Below, piece after piece: positions 1 through 11,880 of a stretch of DNA of 64,000 bases. The stretch lies in assembly GCA_936450465.1 (NCBI GenBank), contig OW388303.1:7069193-7133192 (forward strand), read 5' to 3'. The stretch's first letter is position 1. Every line of letters begins with the position of its first letter. Origin of the DNA: Gibbula magus. Taxonomy: Eukaryota; Mollusca; Gastropoda; Trochida; Trochidae. The position numbers and the translations under genes were made by a program. The notes under the pieces were generated by a model. It was given only the letters and a program-made list of their open reading frames with translations. It had not been told where the DNA came from and made no database searches.

Positions 1-1918
1 TTTAGCTCATCAGGCCTGAAAGGCCCGATGGGCTTATGGCATGGGATGGCGTCCGTCCATCCGTCAGTCCGTCCGTCAGTCCGTCCGTCCGTAAACTTTT
101 CACTGTTTCGACTTCTTCTCCAGAACCAATAACTCTAAAGAGCTGAAATTTTATGTACAGACTACTTGGCCGATGGGGATTCTAAATTGTAGATTTGGTG
201 ACCCTGTGACCCCAAATAAGGGCCCCAGGGGTCATAACCTTAAAAGCTATTTTCATCTTCTTCTCCAGAACCAATGACTCCAGAGAGCTGAAATTATATG
301 TACAGACTCCTTGGCCAATGGGGATTCTAAATTGTAGATTTGGTGACCCTGTGACCCCAAATAAGGGCCTCACAGGCCATTACCTAAAATCATGTTTTCA
401 TCTTTTTCTCCGGAACAAAAAGACCTAGAAGGCTGTAATATTGTATGCAAACTCTTTAGCCAATGGGGATTCTAACTTGTAAATTTGGTGACCCTGAGAC
501 CCCAAATATGGGCCACAGCCTAAAAAACCTGTCGAAATTGAATTTTGAACTGATATTTTATGTGCACTTCTTTCACTTTATTTGAAATGTATGTCGACTT
601 TAGATAACAATCTACATTGTGGACATGTTTGTCAAATTGATGTAATCAATGTGAAATGAGAACTGTTGAATAGCCTATGAACTGAAAATTGTGACAAGGC
701 ATAAAGGACTAAATTGAAGAGGAGTTAAGAATTCTTTTATTTTACATGAGATATGTGAACTGCATATGACTGGTGATGAAATGATAAGATTATTTTCATC
801 TTCTTCTCCAGAACGAAAAGACCTAGAAGGTTGTCATGTTGTGTAATGAGTCTTTAGCCAATGGAGATTCTAAATTGTAGATTTGATGACCCTGTGGCCC
901 CAAATAAGGGCCTCACAGGCCATTACCTAAAATCTTGTTTTCATCTTTTTCTCCAGAACAAAAAGATCTAGAAGGCTGTAATATTGTATGCAAACTTTTT
1001 AGCCAATGGGGATTCAAACTTGTAAATTTGGTGACCCTGTGACCCCAAATATGGGCCACAGCTTAAAAAAACCCTTTGAAAATGAATTTGGAACTGATAT
1101 TTTATGACACTTCAACCACTTTATTTGAAATGTATGTCGACTTTAGATAACAATCTACATTGTGGACATGTTTGTCAAATTGATGAAATCAATGTGAAAT
1201 GAGAACTATTGAATAGCCTATGAACTGAAAATTGTGACAAGGCATAAAGGACTAAATTGAAGAGGAGTTAAGAATTCTTTTATTTTACATGAGATATGTG
1301 AACTGCATATGACTGGTGATGAAATGATAAGATAAGATTATTTTCATCTTCTTCTCCAGAACGAAAAGACCTAGAAGGTTGTCATGTTGTGTAAAGAGTC
1401 TTTAGCCAATGGAGATTCTAAATTGTAGATTTGGTGACCCAGTGGCCCCAAATAAGAGCCCCGTAGGCCATTACCTAAAATCCTGTTTTCATCCAGAACA
1501 AACTAGAAGGAATATTTTGTTCAGAATGTTTAGATGTTTGGATGACAAGGCTTAGAACCGAGATTGTTTAGCCAAGGTGATTCAAAATTGTACTATGTAC
1601 CATGAGATTCATCACATTGCCTGTTCTCTTTAAGCCTTATACAGTTAGATCAGTGCTGCCAGTGTTAAGTGCAAGCAAGAGTCTATTACATAATTTGGCG
1701 GTAAAACACAAAAAACACAGCTGGCTTGTAACCAGAGCTAAGGGGTCATAATATTGCATACTCTCCTGTGTGTTGACCTTGCTGAGTACTCTCTCTCAAT
1801 TTCAAGACTAAGATTTGTCAGGGTTAGGGATTGTGCATTATATTGAGACAACATATTTCTGTCTTCATCATCAAACAAAATAAACTCTGATGAGCTACAG
1901 AGCCCATGGCTCTATTTT
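1..1918 (+). mobile_element. F1 non-autonomous repeat element, copy A (left edge at window start)
   Basis: The left end carries TAGCTCATCAGGCCTGAAAG followed by a (GTCC)n run. The right end reads GATGAGCTACAGAGCCCATG and then CTCTA plus a T run, so both ends share an inverted TAGCTCATCA core. The body is built from tandem blocks: blocks of roughly 120 bp containing TTCTCCAGAACCAATGACTC, then longer blocks of about 546 bp that each contain GAACTGATATTTTATG (near 545 and 1090). There is no transposase frame; the only open frames are short and restricted to the blocks. It is probably a terminal-inverted-repeat element mobilised in trans. The superfamily is not identified. Confidence 0.8.
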
Positions 1919-4536
1919 TAGCTCATCAGGCCTGAAAGGCCCGATGGGCTTATGGCATGGGATGGCGTCCGTCCATCCGTCCGTCCGTCCGTCCGTCCGT
2001 CCGTAAACTTTTCACTTTTTCGACTTCTTCTCCAGAACCAATAACTCTAGAGAGATGAAATTTTATGTACAGACTCCTTGGCCAATGGGGATTCTAAATT
2101 GTAGATTTGGTGACCCTGTGACCCCAAATAAGGGCCCCAGGGGTCATAACCTTAAAAGCTATTTTCATCTTCTTCTCCAGAACCAATGACTCCAGAGAGC
2201 TGAAATTTTATGTACAGACTCCTTTGCCAATGGGGATTCTAAATTGTAGATTTGGTGACCCTGTGACCCCAAATAAGGGCCCCAGGGGTCATAACCTTAA
2301 AAGCTATTTTCATCTTCTTCTCCAGAACCAATGACTCCAGAGAGCTGAAATTATATGTACAGACTCCTTGGCCAATGGGGATTCTAAATTGTAGATTTGG
2401 TGACCCTGTGACCCCAAATAAGGGCCTCACAGGCCATTACCTAAAATCCTGTTTTCATCTTTTTCTCCGGAACAAAAAGACCTAGAAGGCTGTAATATTG
2501 TATGCAAACTCTTTAGCCAATGGGGATTCTAACTTGTAGATTTGGTGACCCTGAGACCCCAAATATGGGCCACAGCCTAAAAAACCTGTCGAAATTGAAT
2601 TTTGAACTGATATTTTATGTGCACTTCTTTCACTTTATTTGAAATGTATGTCGACTTGAAAGAACAATCTACATTGTGGACATGTTTGTCAAATTGATGT
2701 AATCAATGTGAAATGAGAACTGTTGAATAGCCTATGAAATGAAAATTGTGACAAGGCATAAAGGACTAAATTGAAGAGGAGTTAAGAATTCTTTTATTTT
2801 ACATGAGATATGTGAACTGCATATGACTGGTGATGAAATGATAAGATAAGATTATTTTCATCTTTTTCTCCAGAACGAAAAGACCTAGAAGGTTGTCATG
2901 TTGTGTAAAGAGTCTTTAGCCAATGGAGATTCTAAATTGTAGATTTGGTGACCCTGTGACCCCAAATAAGGCCCTCACAGGCCATTACCTAAAATCTTGT
3001 TTTCATCTTTTTCTCCAGAACAAAAAAATCTAGAAGGCTGTGATATTGTATGCAAACTCTTTAGCCAATGGGGATTCAAACTTGTAAATTTGGTGACCCT
3101 GTGACCCCAAATATGGGCCACAGCCTAAAAAAAACCTTTGAAAATGAATTTGGAACTGATATTTTATGACACTTCAACCACTTTATTTGAAATGTATGTC
3201 GACTTTAGATAACAATCTACATTGTGGACATGTTTGTCAAATTGATGTAATCAATGTGAAATGAGAACTGTTGAATAGCCTATGAAATGAAAATTGTGAC
3301 AAGTCATAAAGGACTAAATTGAAGAGGAGTTAAGAATTCTTTTATTTTACATGAGATATGTGAACTGCATATGACTGGTGATGAAATGATAAGATAAGAT
3401 AAGATTATTTTCATCTTTTTCTCAAGAACGAAAAGACCTAGAAGGTTGTCATGTTGTGTAAAGAGTCTTTAGCTAATGGAGATTCTAAATTGTAGATTTG
3501 GTGACCCTGTGACCCCAAATAAGGCCCTCACAGGCCATTACCTAAAATCTTGTTTTCATCTTTTTCTCCAGAACAAAAAAATCTAGAAGGCTGTGATATT
3601 GTATGCAAACTCTTTAGCCAATGGGGATTCAAACTTGTAAATTTGGTGACCCTGTGACCCCAAATATGGGCCACAGCCTAAAAAAAACCTTTGAAAATGA
3701 ATTTGGAACTGATATTTTATGACACTTCAACCACTTTATTTGAAATGTATGTCGACTTTAGATAACAATCTACATTGTGGACATGTTTGTCAAATTGATG
3801 TAATCAATGTGAAATGAGAACTGTTGAATAGCCTATGAACTGAAAATTGTGACAAGGCATAAAGGACTAAATTGAAGAGGAGTTAAGAATTCTTTTATTT
3901 TACATGAGATATGTGAACTGCATATGACTGGTGATGAAATGATAAGATAAGATTATTTTCATCTTCTTCTCCAGAACGAAAAGACCTAGAAGGTTGTCAT
4001 GTTGTGTAAAGAGTCTTTAGCCAATGGAGATTCTAAATTGTAGATTTGGTGACCCAGTGGCCCCAAATAAAAGCCCCGTAGGCCATTACCTAAAATCCTG
4101 TTTTCATCCAGAACAAACTAGAAGGAATATTTTGTTCAGAATGTTTAGATGTTTGGATGACAAGGCTTAGAACCGAGATTGTTTAGCCAAGGTGATTCAA
4201 AATTGTACTATGTACCATGAGATTCATCACATTGCCTGTTCTCTTTAAGCCTTATACAGTTAGATCAGTGCTGCCAGTGTCTAGTGCAAGCAAGAGTCTA
4301 TTACATAATTTGGCGGTAAAACACAAAAAACACAGCTGGCTTGTAACCAGAGCTAAGGGGTCATAATATTGCATAATCTCCTGTGTGTTGACCTTGCTGA
4401 GTACTCTCTCTCAATTTCAAGACTAAGATTTGTCAGGGTTAGGGATTGTGCATTATATTGAGACAACATATTTCTGTCTTCATCATCAAACAAAATAAAC
4501 TCTGATGAGCTACAGAGCCCATGGCTCTATTTTTTT
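1919..4536 (+). mobile_element. F1 non-autonomous repeat element, copy B (abuts copy A)
   Basis: It has the same ends and block order as copy A and starts exactly where copy A stops, so the two share the T-rich junction. It holds three of the 546-bp blocks (near 2600, 3145 and 3695) where copy A holds two, and one more of the 120-bp blocks. The near identity of copies A and B over long stretches suggests a recent duplication or unequal exchange. No coding capacity is seen. Confidence 0.8.
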
Positions 4537-5282
4537 ATTTGATTTGATTTGATTTGATTTGATGTGCCTTAAAAATAATAAGGATCATGGCCTCAAAGAA
4601 TTGAGAGAAAAAAAAGACTTCTCAAGGACAAAATCACCTTCAAAACTGAGCTCATGTTTACAGATTCCTTGGTCTAAATAAAATGAAATTATGTTATCTT
4701 CCTTTTACTGCTTCTGAAATAAAACCAACAGTGTTCAACCTTATATAGCATACATCATCAATGGACACACTTAGGTTGCAATTATGACACATTTAGTACT
4801 TGCCATACTAATGAAATAATCATAAAACATCCAATATCCACAACTTCAATTGTCCAACATTGTTAACATAAGCAATGCTAGGTTTACAGTATGTTCACGT
4901 TCTCTACCTTATCCACGTTTGTATGAAACGGCAAGAACCTGATGGAACATTAAGGGGGCAGAAGGGAACGGGGCTACCATGGAGTGCCTTGAAAAAGGTG
5001 GTGTCTGTCAAACATTTTGCCACGATCTTCCCGTTTGAGAAACGAAACGTTACAGAGCTTGTTGGAACGGTAGTAACGTAATGAAACGTAACACAACTTA
5101 ACAAAAATGGGAGGCTTCCATATTGGAAGTTACAATACTTATATAGTCTCAGTTCTAATACGTTACTCTTTCGTTTCGACACGGTATTACCATGGTATTG
5201 TAGGCTTTGACACGATTATCACGGTACCCTAGGATTGTTAGATCTATCCTTGTGATATACGTCCTTGATCTATCTCAGCCCA
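4537..5282. other. Spacer between F1 copies, no gene seen
   Basis: The stretch opens with a short (GATTT)n run at 4540-4563 followed by a motif resembling the LINE tails near 38.4 and 63.5 kb (GGATCATGGCCTCAAAG). The rest is single-copy within the window. Two overlapping short frames of 68 and 92 codons occur on opposite strands but show no domain, signal peptide or splice context. Confidence 0.5.
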
Positions 5283-7186
5283 TTTTTAGCTCATCTGGCC
5301 TGAAAGGTCCGATGGGCTTATGGCATGGGATGGCGTCCGTCCATCCGTCCGTCCGTCCGTCCGTCCGTAAACTTTTCGCTTTTTCGACTTCTTCTCCAGA
5401 ACCAATGACTCCAGAGAGCTGAAATTTAATGTACAGACTCCTTGGCTGAAGGGGATACTAAATTGTAAATTTGGTGACCCTGTGACCCCAAATGTGGGTC
5501 ACAGGGGTCATAACCTTAAAAGCTATGTTCATCTTCTTCTCCAGAACCAATGACTCCAGAGAGCTGAAATTTTATGTACAGACTCCTTGGCTGAAAGGGA
5601 TTCTAAATTGTAGATTTGGTGACCCTGTGACCCCAAGTGTGGCTCACAGGGGTCATTACCTAAAAAAAACTATTTTCATCTTCTTCTCCAGTCCCAATGA
5701 ACGTAGAGAGCTGAAATTTTATGTACATACTCCTTGATTGAAGGGGATTCTAAATTGTAAATTTGGTGACAGTGAGACCCCAAATATTGGGTCACAGAGG
5801 CAATGACCTAAAATGCTATTTTCATCTTCATCTCCAGTCCCAATGGCTCTAGCGAGCTGAAATTTTATGTACAGACTCCTTGGCTGTAAGGGATTCTAAA
5901 TTGTAAATTTGGTGAGTCTGTGACCCCAAATATGGGTCACAGGGATCATAACCTAAAAGCCTATTTCAGTTTACAGCATCTTTCTGAGATTATATATGCA
6001 CTTCAATCAGTAAGTAGGTAAGGGAGGTAATTTTAAAGAAAACAGCTGAGTTAAAGGCATTTCATCTTTCTGATGTGAGAGTTCTAACATGTGCTTTGAG
6101 AATATAATATGTCTGATGAAAAAGAGATATTGAGAATTAAAAACTTAGAATTGGAGGTCTAACAAAAATTATAAGTCATATTTTATCTTTGTCTCACATT
6201 TCACATATGAGTAATTATTTGTATTTTGCAAGTGAATTTGCTGATAAAGGTACACAAGTCTAAAAGTATTCTAAAGACTTAATACAGAATCTTTTATTAA
6301 ATCTAATATAATGTTCTTTGTAATTTAAGAGTAAATAATGGAGTTTTTTAATATCTAATGATATTGTGTAATTATTTGGAGAATTAATTAATTAATTAAT
6401 GAGAATTTCCAGTGCGGGTCAATTTGGTATACCTTATTTATATCATATATTATACTTTAAAACTGATTTAGTTTTCTATTAACTTTGCAGTTAATTTTAT
6501 TCAATAGGAACAAGAAATGAGATAGATGTCTACATCATGGACATGTTTAATGTGAATCTATTTGAAATGAGAACTATTGAACAACCTTTGAAGAATAACT
6601 TGAAGAGGAATTAAATTTTTTCATTTTACATGAGATATGTGAACTGAATATGACTAGTGATGACTGGTGATAACATAGGACTATAAAAGAAGTAGCTATA
6701 TGAGATTGTGACATCACACCTATTTTCATCATCTTCTCCAGTACAGAAACATAATTAATTGGAGGAAAAACTGCATCTAACATATAAATTTTACTGGCTG
6801 TGAGTCCAGTGTCTGCATGTTATGTAATTGCATTGTGTTGACCTCTTCCTGGCAGAAGGATGAAAACTGATAGTTACACAGAGGTTTCAGGTTACTTCAA
6901 ACTACTGTGCAGCACTGTGTTATCATAGACTGTGCGTGAGACTGCTTTAGTCTTCCACTGACTCTTAAAAAGAATTTATTCATAGAATATCACCATTTTA
7001 TCAAATATTGAAAAGGAGCCTATAAGAAATGGTGAAATAAAATATTTTTAAACTGCTTTAATCGTTTCACAACCTAGATTCTTATTACTACATCCCATTA
7101 TCTGACCATTGCTATAAAGTCCACTCCATAACATACCCGACTTATTATTTCCTGATGAGCTACAGAGGCCATGGCTCTATTTTTTC
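5283..7186 (+). mobile_element. F1 non-autonomous repeat element, copy C
   Basis: The left end (TAGCTCATCTGGCCTGAAAG, then a GTCC run) and the right end (GATGAGCTACAGAGGCCATG, then CTCTATTTTTT) match copies A and B with substitutions. Four of the 120-bp blocks are present. The middle is a diverged single-copy body with an AATT run at about 6386-6402 and resembles copy D rather than copies A and B. C and D therefore form a second subfamily. No transposase is present. Confidence 0.78.
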
Positions 7187-9034
7187 ACAGGGTTTGATAG
7201 GAAGCACTTTGCGGACTGTCACGTGCCAATACGTTTCTCTGGGTCCCAGAGGATGCATATATAGAACAGGTCTATATTGACAACCATTTAGTGAAGTGCC
7301 TCCCAAAAATGGAAGAGTGCCAAAGCGGACAGCAGCAGCAGGATGAGAGCCTTCTGTTGTAAACTTGTATTGAATGATTCTCCTAGATCACCAACCTCTC
7401 CCCGCTTGCCACACCCACGACCACGGGGCCTCGACTTAAATTGTCCAGTATATATACTGGACGAAAAAAAAGTAACACTGCAATGTATTTATTTTGTGAG
7501 TATACGAAGCGAATTCTTTAATGTATTAATCTTTAGTTTCTCGACCGAGGTTTTTTTTTATTGCAACAGTCACGCATAACGTTGCTTGTCGAGGTTAGGT
7601 TCCTGTTCACTGCAGTACAGGGTTTCAGAGGGCGACTGTTTCCCAGCAACCACAAACCACCTTCAGCAGTGTTTGGGGATGATGATGAAGCTACTGCTAC
7701 CGAGGAGTGCTTGGAAGGGGACCAAGAATTCTACCGACGGAGTATCAATTACAGGCAAACTAGATGTACAAGTGTGTGAAGTTAGAAGGGAACTGTATTG
7801 AAAAATAACACAGTGATGAATAAAAATAGTTTGCAGTTTCTATGCGGTATCCCCTCGTACCCCCAATTATTTTCACTGCCAGACAATGTTCATCTCATTC
7901 TATACCCTTTCTTCCGCAACTATCCAATCATGATGCATACCATGTCTGTGGATGGTAGGCATCCAATCCAATTCGACGTGCCACTAATAGTAATATGAAG
8001 TCATTGAACCACCGTGAACCCATCGTTGTAATCGCAGTACATGGAATGGCGTTATGGTGAGAGACCACTGTTTTTCATTCTCTTACAACAGAGGTTATTC
8101 CCTTCAGCCTAAATGTGACAGAGGTTACAATAGAAAATCTGAAGGGATTAACATATTTTGGAAGAGAATGGCTCTTTTTTTAAAAATAAAATAAATACAA
8201 CATTTGACGTTTGCCGTAAAGTAGAGTAAGATATTTACACTTGGGGAAGTGCCACTCATGAAATTATAAATTTCGAGTTCATTCTATTAGATATGTTCAT
8301 GTATTTGACGAGAAATGTCAATTTGTCCTTTATGTTTCCCCATCGACAGTTAGTTTTGCATTCGAAACCATAACCTAACTAATAATGTTACACATTCAAT
8401 CGTAGAGATTGTTTACATAACCAGTCAATTAGTCTGTCACCAACGGCGCTACATCTCTCTCCTCAATCTTCCCAGTGCCACGCCGAGTACTGCCATATTA
8501 CACTGATCTATTGTCTGTCATAATGTTCCCATTATTATCTGCATAACAAATAGAATACACTGGCTACGCGAGGTGCTAGCAGACGGGTCATCAGTCGACC
8601 GTCACCCTGTTTATTTATGTAGGTTAATTTATCTACTTGGTAGTCTTAATCATTTACTTGCTCAGAAGAGTAGGTTATCTTAATCCGTATTATTATCCAT
8701 CAGTATTGAATACAGTGACGGAAATACATTAAGAAGCGGAACACATCGGCAAAACAAAATCTTGCTTTTCTGGTAAGTCAATCTGAATCATTCTGCATCC
8801 TAAGATGGAACAATACTCAACCTTCTTTTTTCGTTTAAACGTGGAGCGGCAGTCTAACGTTTTACCCTAAGACAGGATGCACTTTGTTTTTGATTCTGGT
8901 ACCTTTAAATCTTGTAGCGTTTCTTTCTTTACGTTAATTCAAACTCATTTATCTCCTAATTATTAAAACGTGCGTTACTCAGTTGACAGCTCACAGTAAG
9001 GCTCGGCAACATCGGGCCTTGTTAGTTACCCGAT
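7187..9034. other. Intergenic stretch, no gene recognised
   Basis: About 1.85 kb of moderately AT-rich sequence. Short frames of 62-78 codons near 7.3-8.0 kb overlap each other in different frames and have no recognisable domain or signal peptide. No repeat shared with the rest of the window was noticed. Confidence 0.4.
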
Positions 9035-9037
9035 TTA

Positions 9038-11818
9038 TGCGGGCGTCACACATTGCCGGAGCTAACATCCCGGACATCATACGAATGTCAATAATTTCCA
9101 ATTTTTGTCGATTTCGGCTCTAAATCGGGATGTCCGTGTGACCGTCGTGTGTCATCGTATGACCATCTTGGGGATTTCTTTGGGTCCGGGAACAACTTCG
9201 TGTGTGAGCTAATATTTGTTGGCATGTCAAAAAATTGTCCGATGGTCACACGAACATATCCCTTCGTGTACCTTTCGTGTAGACATCGGGTCCATCGCAT
9301 GGTCATCGTGTACACATCGTGTAACCATCGAATAATATTCGGATTAACTTCGGCTACGTTGCCAATTATTGCTATCATGAATGGTACTAGATTGCATCAC
9401 GGCGGTGGACCCCAGTCTTTCACAGGCGTGCACCTATAGAATAATGTATTCCATAATAATTAATGAGTAAAAAGTACATGCAATATATATATATAACAAC
9501 CAATAATTTGTGCGTTAAACAACTTAACAGCAATCAATAAATCAATCACTCAATAATCAGTGATAATCACCGATCTCATAAAGTGAAAACATCTATCAAT
9601 AATTACTGAGTTAAACCATCAACCGATTTCGTTATACAGTTCACATTTTGATATTGACCGTCGTTTTAATCCCTTTGGTCATTGGTTATGTTACTTAAAA
9701 AACACTATGCGCTGAGTAATGTTCAAATCATCTCTCTCGGGTTGCATATTCATCAATAAATGACAAATATATAATGATTAACAGTTTTCAATGAAAATCA
9801 AACAAAAGCTTTACAGCTGCTTAACACGTTTATCTAGTTCAATAGAATATTGGTATTTATATAGATTCAGATGGTTTCCACAAAACCACATATTTTTATG
9901 TTCCATTGACCATATGCTCTTGATCTATGTGAATGTTGTGGTCACCATTTGGTTACCATAGTGGAAATCTGTGGAGTCTGTGGTAGGAGCTCGAAAGCTG
10001 ACTGGAGAGCTAAATGTTAGTAAATCTATTGATTAGAAGGACTGTTTCATTAACATTTGCTTAAAGAAACTTCTGAAACTGGATTCATTCCAACAGAGAA
10101 CTCTGTGACTATTGTCCAGGTGCTGTCTTCAGGTGTTTATTTCGTTTTGGAATGTGGCACAACTGTCTAAAATGTTTTAATTGTCTTAAGATTATTAATA
10201 TACACAATAGGTTGGTCATTCTCAGAATTTTCAGAAAAGCAAAAATGTAAAGAAAACCTCTCTTTTCAGAAATCGATTCTTGCAGCATTAAGCGTTCTGG
10301 TCTACCAAACCGTATATGGTCTTTCACAGATTCTACAGGTTGGATATTCTTGTTGTACGTAAACTTACCCTTGAATTGAAACCTTGCAGAACTAAATCCT
10401 GGTCATTTATTTTTCACATCCTCTCATGGTATACTCCCAAGTCGTAAAATAGATATGAAGGTTGCTCAAATATTGCCCTCTTATTGTTATTTAAATATAT
10501 CATTGATTTAATTCTTATGCTTATGTTTGCGTTGACGTCCAAAACGTCAATTCCAAACCTGACACCGTAAGAGGTACGATAGAATATTACCTTTGCATTA
10601 CCAGATGATACAATACATGTTTTGAGACACACAGTGAGTAATAAATGATTTTAAAATAAACTTTGTGATGGTTTACAGATAATCAGAAATTTACATTTCA
10701 ATTGGAGGTCTGACATTCAGAATTTTCGCAATAATTGACACTGTTGGTTTTAATGAACATAAAGTATTATTTTTAAAATATGCCACACCATTTTAACAGA
10801 TGGTAACAGTCTTTCAGATATCTTTGAACCACTAGAACAGTAAAAGTATTCATATTGATAACGAAACACTTCCTGATTGAATAGATAGTTCATCTCTAGC
10901 ATTCAAGTGTGAATTAAACTTTTGTTAAGCAGCTGTACATGTATATATGTGCTAAAGTTGAAATGTTGTTTTCCAGGTAAAACACATGTGCTTCACTACC
11001 TGTAAAGCAACATTTGTGATGTTCTTATTGCACTTATTTCTTTGCATATCTGGTACCTTTTTGTCCACATATTTATGAATGCATTTTAATTATTTTAGCT
11101 TTAGTATTTATTTAAATGTCATATTTTATCTTATATCTTGTGTATTATCATATCAATTGTATAACATGTATAAACTCTCTCATAGCCTTTATTTACAGGG
11201 TGGGTCTTTTTAATTGTTTTAATGTATTATCAACATCTTGAATGTAATTTAACTGAAATGTTGCGGTGAGATTCTAATAGAGAATATGTCTGTCTGTTTA
11301 AACCAACACACCAGAATTGCAGATTGACATTGTTTTATCACTAAAAGTTACCCTTACCTAAGGCACACTGGATGCATGATTAATCACAAGTAACGTATAT
11401 TCAGAACATGGTCTACGAGAAATGTGTGATTCTGCAACGGTCACGTGGAGTTTGATACCATGTCACGTGGTTGGTTCGGATGCACAGGAACTCGTTATCG
11501 TACACGTAGGTAAAACGTAGGTAAAAAAACCCTACCCCCTTTATAACATAAAGTATTTACGATAATGAGTTCCTGTGTTCGGATGGCCTTCCAGTACCCA
11601 TCGTGTGCTCATACGAACGTCACACGACGAATACACGACGTCGTGTAGATTTCGTATTATAGTCGTGTGATATTCGTGTGTTCTTCAAGTATGCATCGTG
11701 TCACCGTCGGTTCTAAACTCCTCCAGGATGACCATCGCAACACTACCGGTAGTAAATTCAATGTTTTACATTCGTATGATGTTCGGGACGCTAGCTCCGG
11801 CAATGTGTGACGCCCGCA
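9038..11818. mobile_element. Harbinger-like non-autonomous DNA transposon, 2.78 kb
   Basis: The terminal inverted repeats are about 55 bp. The left begins TGCGGGCGTCACACATTGCC at 9038 and the right is its reverse complement ending at 11818, with about five mismatches. A TTA trinucleotide flanks both ends (9035-9037 and 11819-11821), which fits the TWA target duplication of PIF/Harbinger elements. Inside each end lies a zone rich in TCGTGTG-type repeats (about 9130-9340 and 11595-11730), like subterminal transposase-binding repeats. The interior has no frame longer than 96 codons and no DDE or Myb-like motif I can see. The superfamily call rests on the target duplication alone. Confidence 0.75.
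11483..11577. mobile_element. 95-bp MITE with 8-bp target duplication (hAT-like)
   Basis: The ends are CACAGGAACTCGTTATCGTA and the reverse complement of that sequence with one mismatch. The 8-bp sequence TTCGGATG occurs immediately on both sides (11475-11482 and 11578-11585). Perfect 8-bp duplications with CA..TG ends fit the hAT superfamily. It lies inside the right half of the Harbinger-like element and so inserted after it. The core holds two copies of ACGTAGGTAAA. It is too short to code. Confidence 0.78.
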
Positions 11819-11880
11819 TTAAGGATGTTCGCTCCTTCAAAAATGAAATATGATTACGTAAAGATTTTTTGTCATTTTTA

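Noticed and set aside
182..2430. Identical 63-codon minus-strand frames in F1 copies A and B
   Set aside because: They are confined to the tandem blocks of the element, and the identity reflects recent duplication, not selection.
9088..9439. 96-codon frames on both strands
   Set aside because: They lie in the subterminal repeats of the Harbinger-like element and are mirror frames of each other.
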